Origin: Aquilaria yunnanensis
Taxonomy: Eukaryota; Streptophyta; Magnoliopsida; Malvales; Thymelaeaceae
DNA length: 64,000 nt
Assembly: GCA_039654915.1 (NCBI GenBank)
Contig: CM077594.1
Coordinates: forward strand, 86,690,893-86,754,892
Direction: 5' to 3'
In this document: in pieces, positions 56,392-64,000 of the stretch
Numbering within the stretch: position 1 is the stretch's first letter
How the letters are laid out: each line of letters begins with the position of its first letter
Made by a program: the position numbers and the translations under genes
The notes under the pieces: generated by a model
Told to the model about the DNA's origin: nothing
Seen by the model: the letters and a program-made list of their open reading frames with translations, nothing else
Database searches by the model: none

Positions 56392-59300
56392 TCAATCCCC
56401 TCTTGTCTCGGGAGGAGTGACTTTACAGACTTCAACATTGAAACCACAATCCATTAGAAGCAGCAAGCATGCTCTTTGTTGTTCAGATAGTCTATCCCTA
56501 GGACCTTTGACCTCAACAAGTTTCGCCTCGCCACTGTAGTCCCCATGGAAGCGCCATAGTAACAAGTCAGGCATTCCACTTGACCAACTCTGATAATCTT
56601 GCGCAAGATGTCTGCAGAGGGATGCCAGAGAAGGGGCCTTAATGCATGTAACAGCTGCCCGGAGCTGCTCAAGGGAATGTCTCTCCCAGTTGACTCCTCT
56701 ACAAGCTGTTCCTAGATGTGACTCCCACGATGTGATGAGGATCTCTTCAGCCATACCATCAGACACCTTTTGAAGATGATTTTCTATGAGACTCTCTCTT
56801 GTAAGATAAAAATTTTCATTCTCCAAATCAAGCGGGGCTGTCTGCGAAGCAAGGAGAAGTAGAAGACAAGACTTGCATAAAGCTTTGCCATTTTGAAACA
56901 GCAGTCTAAGAAAATGAGCTGGAATGATTAATAATCACAGAATACCTGAAACCTAGTGCGGAAGACATTTGGTAAATCACAAAACAATATATCCCACATA
57001 AGAAGGCCAAAAATTGTCAACCAAATACCACTTTCAGTATGAACCCCCTGCCAACCACCTCCTTCCTCAGCATAATATTCCAAAGCAAGCTGCTCCACCC
57101 CACACTGTTCTCCATCTTCTCCATAGAACCTGCTCCTTGAGCCAGGTTCACAATTGACAGGTCTGCCCTGAATATGTACCTGATTTGTGGGCAGAACCCA
57201 ATTTAGATGAAGATATGTTGTTTTGATGCAAAAGAAAAAAGCATTTAATCCATCAAAATTTTCTAACGATACTCAAACAACACCTCAAGAATCTTCCTCT
57301 TGATTGATTCAGCAAAACTAGGAATTTTCCACCGCCTTGGTGGCTTGGCCAAGCGTAGGACTCGCCTCTGCAGTGCCATCCTTGAACCAGCACGGATGCA
57401 AGGATCCATAAGCCCATTTTCGGCCACTGAAAGGCTCTCATTCAGGCAGCCTAGATGCTCTAAATCAACTGATAATCTAACTGTCCAGTATCCTCTTCTT
57501 GCATCACAGCTAAAGCAACTCAGCAATCGCCTCAGATAATGAACTGCATCACCATACCTAAGCAGGTAAATTAGCTTCTTGAGCTAACATGCAGAGAATA
57601 GAGATCTGTTTTAGAGGCATTACTCTCCTCAACCAAGTTCCATAAGAAACACAATTGCATTCCCTCCAACAAAAGCCATAAATTGCAGAATAGAAGTTGA
57701 TTACCATTTCACTAAAGGAAAAAAAGATCTGATTATGGGAGAAAATTGTGTTCCAACAATAGATTTAAGTCATAAGCATCATATGAAGTAATGGAACTAC
57801 TAAGAGTGAAAACTGTTTCAAGAAATGAACTAGATTTTAGGCCTAAATCACTTTTGGGGACCATGTTGACTCAGGCATTTTCATCCCTAAACTTTGGTAC
57901 GGTGCAACTTAGTCCCTCAACCATAAAATGCGGGGCAAGTAGCCCATTTAACTCGTTAACTTGCTCCATGTGCAGTCACATGAGACTAACTCGATCAAGT
58001 TTTATCAGTGAAGTCACCTGATTGCAAGACTCTAAAGCTTTGGGTCCTAAATTACAAAAATACATAACTTAAAGCACTTGATAGTATTATGCGCAGATGT
58101 ATTAGGTTTTTTATTATTTTAATTTTTACTTTTTTTTTTTTTTTAGAATTAATAGCAATAGGAAGCGAATAATGTATCTACATGATGATACCTTAGATTC
58201 TAGTAATAATGAAGCAACTTGCTTTTCATGAAATTCTTCCCTCCCAACCTAAAAAGAAAAAAATAAATAAATAAATTAGAACTTAATACTAATTGCCGAC
58301 TTGCCTTTTCTTCATGAACAGTACCTTTTCTTTTTCTTTGTTCCTTTTTTTCCTTTTTCCTAGGTAATGGTCTAAGTCCCTTCCAGTCCCTGCAGATTTC
58401 TTTTCTTCCATTTTGGTCCCTAAATTGTTTCGTCTGATGATCAAGCCTTGAGAGACGGTACGAGGGCAATGAATGGGTCAGCAGATCTGCAATTTCGGGG
58501 ACTGAAGAGGCCACACTCATTGACGCCACCTCAGGACGCCAAATCCTCTTCTCCGACCTCTTTCTCCACCTTTTCCGCCACCTAGGAGACGCCCGCAAAG
58601 TGCCCTCACTTGTCACTTCAACGTGTCACTATTCTTGTGGATTCCTGAGCAATTCGAGCTATTGATGGAGTTTGAAAATCACAGGACGAAAGAATTAGAT
58701 GGAATTGAGGTTAGCCAATTGGATGTCGCGTCAATTAAAGAGGGCAAGCACCTGCCAAAAGCATGGCTGGGTTGAGACAGGGTAAGATCAAGGTAACAGG
58801 TGCCACTGGGGCAAGTAGGGCTCGTGTGGTTGTTGCACCAAGATTAGCAGACAACAAAGCATAAAGGTGGGGGAGGAAGACAAGTTGGGGACGAGACTTA
58901 GATTGGTAGATGCTAAAGTATAGGGCATAAAAGAGAGAATAAGTAGCTGGGTGACTTGGCCAACAATTTTCCCTTTTTTATGGGTTAGTTAAGAGACGGA
59001 TATAAGGTCAAAAGGGCAAAGTGCTCTGCGGTTCATAGTTGGGGGACCAAAATGCACTGCGCCACAGTTCATTGACTCTTTTGAGCAAGTCAATATAGTT
59101 CGATAAACCAAAAGTGATTTAGGCCTAGATTTTATTCAAGCACTAGAGTTCTCATAAACTGCGAGACAAAATCAGAATACGCTCTACCAATTAGCAGTCT
59201 CTCTCAAGAAAACAATTAGCAATCTGGCACTAATCTATCTCAAAACTCATTGATGATTATCTTAACCACCCTCTATAGGAAACACAGAAGAGTGAGACGG

Positions 59301-62300
59301 AAACTGGCACTAGCAGCCACAGGGATAGGTCCACCACACATAGCCATGCAAGGGTACATGATATCTCACCTGTTCCACACTTTTCTGTCCTCTACCATAA
59401 CACTGCTCCCACACTTTCAGCATGCCTAATCAACAAGAGCTACCAACCTAAAAATCTTTCATAGTCATACAGAAGTATACCATATCCATGTCTTTGGGCA
59501 ATCATGCATGATGTCAAGCTCCAGAAAACGAAAATCCTTTGACAATAATGGTAGTGCTAATTTACTTCCAGCACTAGCTCAAAAAGATTGAAGAGAGGGA
59601 GAAGGAAAAACAAGATCACAAGAATTAACACGTAACAGTTAAGCTCTTGGACTACTTACCTATGATCGCGCTCAAGAAAGGAAACTCCTAGCAGAACAAC
59701 CTTTGAATAGACCCATGAATGCGAAAAGCATGGAAGGATAGCAAGTGCAGTTTTCGGCACCGTAGATTGAATTGCTTCTCCAGGAAAGGAATCCATCCGT
59801 GAGTCAGCTATCATAATGCATCGGAATAGCAACTCAATGTCATTTTCATCCAGAGATTGATCCATCACTTGAGCCACTTCAATAGCCTATTAGCATGACT
59901 TTAAATTTGGTAAAACATATACATATTTGAAAAATATCATCATTACTGCAGGCAAAGAAACCAGGACCTCTTCATAAGCCAGCAATTCACTACGTGTGGA
60001 GAATATCTGCTCTGATACAATGCAGTTATAGGTGGGATACTTCACAATTCCCAAATCTACCAACAAAAAAGATGAGAGATTCTGCTCCCCATTCAGGAAG
60101 AAGAGCCTCTGTCCAGCAAATTCATTCAAGTTTTATGAAGTCACTAACTCATAAAGATAACCAGTAGTAGTTTTTAGATGCAGGAGAGAAGATCAACACC
60201 TCAGCACGCCAGATAAGTGATTCAGCAACTGAAGAAACTCTAATGCAGATTCCAGTTCTCTCCAAAATAAGGCCTGGCAGAGGAGAGCTGCACAAGAGAA
60301 AAAGTAAGAAATGAGAAAACAATACACGTGCCTGAATCCACAAAGAATATAAACATTCTTAAAATTCTAAGTCCTTTTACCGTGGTCCATCTTTAAAGTA
60401 AGATAGAAGAGATGCAACAAGATCCTGCTTTCTCAGACCGCAGTCAAGTTTCTAATTCCTCCAAAGGGCAAAAATTGTTCAGAAAATGTGTCAGTTAATC
60501 AATGAGAAAATTATATGATAAATATCAAGCAGGTAGACGTTGCACGTCAGCATTTGTAGGCATCAATAATAAGACTTTTAAGAAAATATACAAGAAGAAT
60601 AAACCAGAAGTGCGAAGTGCATGTTTACTTGTACAAATTCCTCATTTTCCTTTTCCAACTTGCCTTCAGCAGATAAACAATCAAAAGCATACTTTGATGT
60701 TTGGCCCGTATCTGTCCACACAGAGTATCTCTTACTGTGTAGTCATCCAAAGCCAATCTATTGCTTTAGGAACAAAAACTATGAAACCAATCAAAACTAG
60801 AGAGGCCCATCCATGATGCTCCTGCTAGCATTACTCATTTAATCAATTTCTAAACCCAAACCCACATCCCCCCCCCCCCCCCCCCCCCCCCCCGGATATT
60901 AATCTGTCCTCACAATCACAATGTATGCAAAGAGATAGAGATATATTCCACATTTTAGTTTAGTTCCCTAAATTTTAGGATGGAGATCAAGCTACGAAAG
61001 TAGTAGCAAACTCCTAACATGGAGGCATGTAAATAAATCTCAGCCACTTATAAAGTAATGTCCTCATTAAAATCATTCAAATGGACAACAAAGAAAAAGA
61101 TACTGGTGTTATGTGAATAAACCCCAACTTTACAGCTACTGACATTGTACTCGTTATTCCATGACATATAACAGTACGAGAGGTAAATTTGGAGCTTGTT
61201 CTTTGTCTCTAGTATTTTCATTCTCATCCAACTTCCCGCAGAATAATCAAAAGAAAACAAACACAGAATAATCAAAAGAAAACGAATGAACTGGATGAAA
61301 CTCAAACCACTGAAACTAACAAGCATGTCACATATATTTAGCCATAGAATATCCTGCCACACAGAAACCTTTACAAACTTCAATAAAACCCATACAAGCT
61401 AATAACATAAATAACATTTCAGCATCTCTCCATTCAGACCTAAAAGAGAATAAAAATCTAGAAAGAATGAAAAAACCAACTTGTCAGAATGTTGAACCTT
61501 TTTCAGCAGACGAATTATTTCTCGAAGCTCAGAAACAGCAAGCAAATCCAGAATATTCTTCAAGTCATCCTCATGCAGCTCCATTAAATCTTCAGATGTG
61601 CATAAATAGCCACTTCCTGTACTGCCAAAGAGAGGTAAAATTTTTTGTTTGATTGACAAGAACAACATAAAAATTTTGCCCCATTTTAGGATTATAATTT
61701 TAAAATGACATAAAAATCATACAGACACTAAAGTAATTTTTAATACCAGAGAGATTCTTGACTGCTTCTTGAGAATTGAGTATTTCTGGATAAGCAATGG
61801 AACTCAGCCGAAACCATGGTCCTGCAATAAGATCACAAAAGTTGACTAAAGAAAATATTCATCAGAGTTGATTCGATGTTACCTGGGAGATTCTTTTTAA
61901 AATAAAATCTCATTTTTCCATTCAAATGGGGGTTTGATGCCTAATCAGATTAATGGGATTTAAAGGGGAAAAATAAGGGCACAAATGCTGTATATTCCTA
62001 AACCATATGTGGTATGTCTTTTCCTGAGAGAAAGGAATTCAACCTCTGGAAAGCGCCAACACCTAATGGCTTAAGGATTGTTCCCATTTCCCAGCAGACC
62101 TATCAAGCAAAAGGTATTTTGCTACAGTAAATGCTTAATTGATATACAGTAGGACTCTAAGCTATACTCCTTCATTTTTCTTCAACATCGATATGCTACA
62201 GTAACTTCTTTGTCCTTCCCTTGGATTCTCCAACGAGACAGTTTGCTTACTTGAAAGATAAGGAATAAATAAAATTATTAACTTAAAGGTTGGAATCTTT

Positions 62301-64000
62301 GGGTGTATCAAACTTCCAGTGCTTTAGTCACTTGTCTCTCTTATACATCAATGGGTTCAAGAAATCCATATTCCTTTTTCCCCATCCCCTCCCATTTTGA
62401 TCGTTTGCATTGATTTTCAAGCATCCATAGGTTTCTGTTAAGGACTGAGCTGTTTATTCCCCCAGAAAAATCCCAGGAAGAATAAGGAAAGGGGACTCCA
62501 GAGTAGGCTTGCTTTGCTGACGTAATTTCCCTCATATGTACTAAGATTTGAGACCTAAGAAAATGTTGCATCATGCACTAATTTAATGAGCTGTTCAGAA
62601 ACAAAAATAAAAACGACTACAAATTAAACTATGAAAAACTTTTTCTTTTCACTAAATCTCTTAGCAGTGGTAGTATATGAACCCTGTGCTATCCCATGAA
62701 CATACTTCATCCAGCAGTTTGGCTCACATTACTTATAAGCTGAAGCTGCAGATAAACTAACCCATAGTGTTATATTCCAAACCAAGAGTTAATCTGATAG
62801 CTATATATATGCAGAGATAGTGTGCACAATAATTTTATAAGCTACACTAATAGGTACTTTGATTCACGATATAGAAACAACAATGACCACAGCCAATGCT
62901 GCTTATAATTTATACCCACTGATTATGTATATTCCAGATTTTAAATTAAGCAAGTTTTAAACTAGAGCACAAGTTGTAAAAACCAATATATGCAAACAAT
63001 ATATAAGTGAAATGGAAAAATGAAAAGATAAAAAAAACCTTTACGCAAGTAGAGTCGAACCAAAAGCCTCTGACTGTCTTCTGATAGTGAAGTGAATGAT
63101 TCTGTCACACATAAGTTCATAAAAGTCTTAACCAGACAAAACGATTGGATAAAAAAGTGGCATTAGATTTAGAGGTGGTACCCAAAAAAGTTTTCTCATT
63201 CTCAGTGAAAAGCTGATCATTACTCCTCAAAATGTCTTGAAGCAACACATAAAAATTCCAATGATATCTTTTTGCAGCAGGTGCTCTATTCTTCATAGAT
63301 TCAGCCACTCCAAGAGCTTTCTGACATAAGTTTTTGATAGGCCCAATGCTGTGAGATTCTTTTTCAGTTTCCAGGTTCTTGTGACACAAAATCTCAATTG
63401 GAACAATGTCTAGAGACTGTCTAGGAACAGCAATAACATGCCCCTGAGGAAAATGACAATATGACATACTGTTCTACGGAAAATATTCATATCCAGCACT
63501 GTATCAAATAATGAACTATGAAGGCAAGCTATTAAACACAACATTCTTATCAGACTATGATTCTATATCCATATACGGGGAAGAAAAGATAATGAGGAAA
63601 GTTGGATATATTTGTAAATGGTGGGTATATCCATCTTCATTATACATCTTGATGATTCAAGTTTCATTAATAAAGTTGAAAAAATGAAAGGTAAAATTTG
63701 ACATAATTTGACATCAGACCAGCAGTCAGACATATCATCCCACACTCTCCTCCCTCTTCTCCTCTTCTATTCTCATCTAATGCTCATAACCATGAAAAAA
63801 GAAAATTCAATACTATCTTCCAAGCTTGTGCAATAACAAACATAGGTCACATATGAGAAGGGTGAACAGACTGCAAGTGAAATATATCACCTCAAAGGCA
63901 AAATTGTATTTATCAATCAGTGGAGACAAATACTGTGCAAGTTCTCGAGGGAGATAACCAAGAACCTTTGGGTCTGTCGAATCAGCAGAAAGAACCTGGT
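56392..64000 (-). CDS. FAN1: Fanconi-associated nuclease 1 homolog (5' part beyond the window)
   Basis: FAN1 is a structure-specific nuclease that trims DNA flaps during interstrand crosslink repair in the nucleus. Twelve exons fall in the window, all phase-consistent: beyond 64000 to 63891, then 63443-63182, 63101-63039, 61821-61747, 61616-61498, 60451-60381, 60287-60200, 60108-59968, 59886-59660, 57557-57284, 57179-56946 and 56841-56392. They encode about 704 C-terminal residues. The first two carry the end of a HIRAN-like domain (STDPKVLGYLPRELAQYLSP, then GHVIAVPRQS). A helical middle part includes QRLLVRLYLRKGPWFRLSS. The last exon holds the VRR-NUC catalytic domain: GVNWERHSLEQL, GMPDLLLWRF and KLVEVKGPRDRLSEQQ, with the PD..ExK residues intact. 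One intron (59659-57558) holds a Mutator-like insertion. The coding sequence looks functional. Confidence 0.93.
57840..59125. mobile_element. Mutator-like element inside a FAN1 intron
   Basis: Both ends, read inward, begin with the identical 18 bases ggcctaaatcacttttgg. They are flanked by an exact 9-base duplication, tagatttta, at 57831-57839 and 59126-59134. Beyond the 18 bases the arms are only loosely similar, sharing ttggtccc- and cattgact-like phrases. The length is 1286 bases and no transposase was seen. The interior includes a GC-rich stretch (about 58430-58620) that could be a captured gene piece. The element lies wholly within the intron between FAN1 exons 59886-59660 and 57557-57284, so splicing should remove it. 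Confidence 0.82.
60868..60893 (+). repeat. Poly-C tract in a FAN1 intron
   Basis: Twenty-six consecutive C residues in the intron between the exons at 61498 and 60451. The length may be unreliable in an assembly. Confidence 0.9.

Noticed and set aside
58200..58616. 138-codon minus-strand frame inside the FAN1-intron Mutator-like element
   Set aside because: Lys/Arg-rich low-complexity reading of a pyrimidine-rich tract; the plus-strand reading in the GC-rich part is the more gene-like one.
1..64000. CRISPR arrays, bacterial operons, tRNA or rRNA genes
   Set aside because: No regularly spaced repeats with unique spacers, no tRNA cloverleaf and no rRNA core sequence were seen; the DNA is plainly plant nuclear.

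Overview
The window is nuclear DNA of a flowering plant, probably a eudicot. The genes have many introns with GT..AG borders, the AT-rich spacers are full of plant transposons, and the recognisable proteins are plant proteins (a RIC-type ROP effector, eIF3h, an LRR receptor-like kinase, a plant WD40 protein and plant FAN1). No species can be named from the sequence alone.

Layout. Positions 1 to about 9650 hold the 3' part of a Ty3/gypsy element of the Tat lineage: gag, protease, reverse transcriptase, RNase H, integrase, a spliced antisense gene and the 3' LTR. It has decayed through five in-frame stops and a frameshift in gag-pol. Its LTR abuts two short minus-strand exons of a host gene that I do not recognise (9686-9941). 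Positions 10000-14800 are AT-rich spacer with two families of degenerate local repeats and a Stowaway MITE. A two-exon RIC-like gene lies at 14843-15411 (+). Positions 15400-27600 are a transposon graveyard: a LINE relic; a Mutator-like element with 9-bp target duplications that carries a reductase gene fragment and is split by a CACTA element (itself holding a MITE, a LINE tail and microsatellites); and a separate, well preserved Pack-MULE carrying an AAA-ATPase fragment.

The right half is gene-rich. eIF3h (27677-31789, +) converges with an LRR receptor-like kinase with a non-canonical catalytic loop (33165-36305, -). After a spacer holding a dead hAT transposase (about 41370-44530) comes a nine-coding-exon WD40 gene (44876-49170, -). 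Another repeat-rich spacer follows, and then the 3' twelve exons of FAN1 (56392 to beyond 64000, -), one intron of which contains a Mutator-like insertion with a perfect 9-bp target duplication.

The five host genes are unrelated housekeeping or signalling genes (translation initiation, ROP GTPase signalling, receptor kinase signalling, WD40 scaffold, DNA crosslink repair) and form no pathway cluster. I found no wholly new biological system. The most unusual material is the nested gene-capturing Mutator-like elements and the intron-containing antisense gene of the retrotransposon. All exon coordinates were worked out by hand from splice signals, reading-phase continuity and family resemblance.
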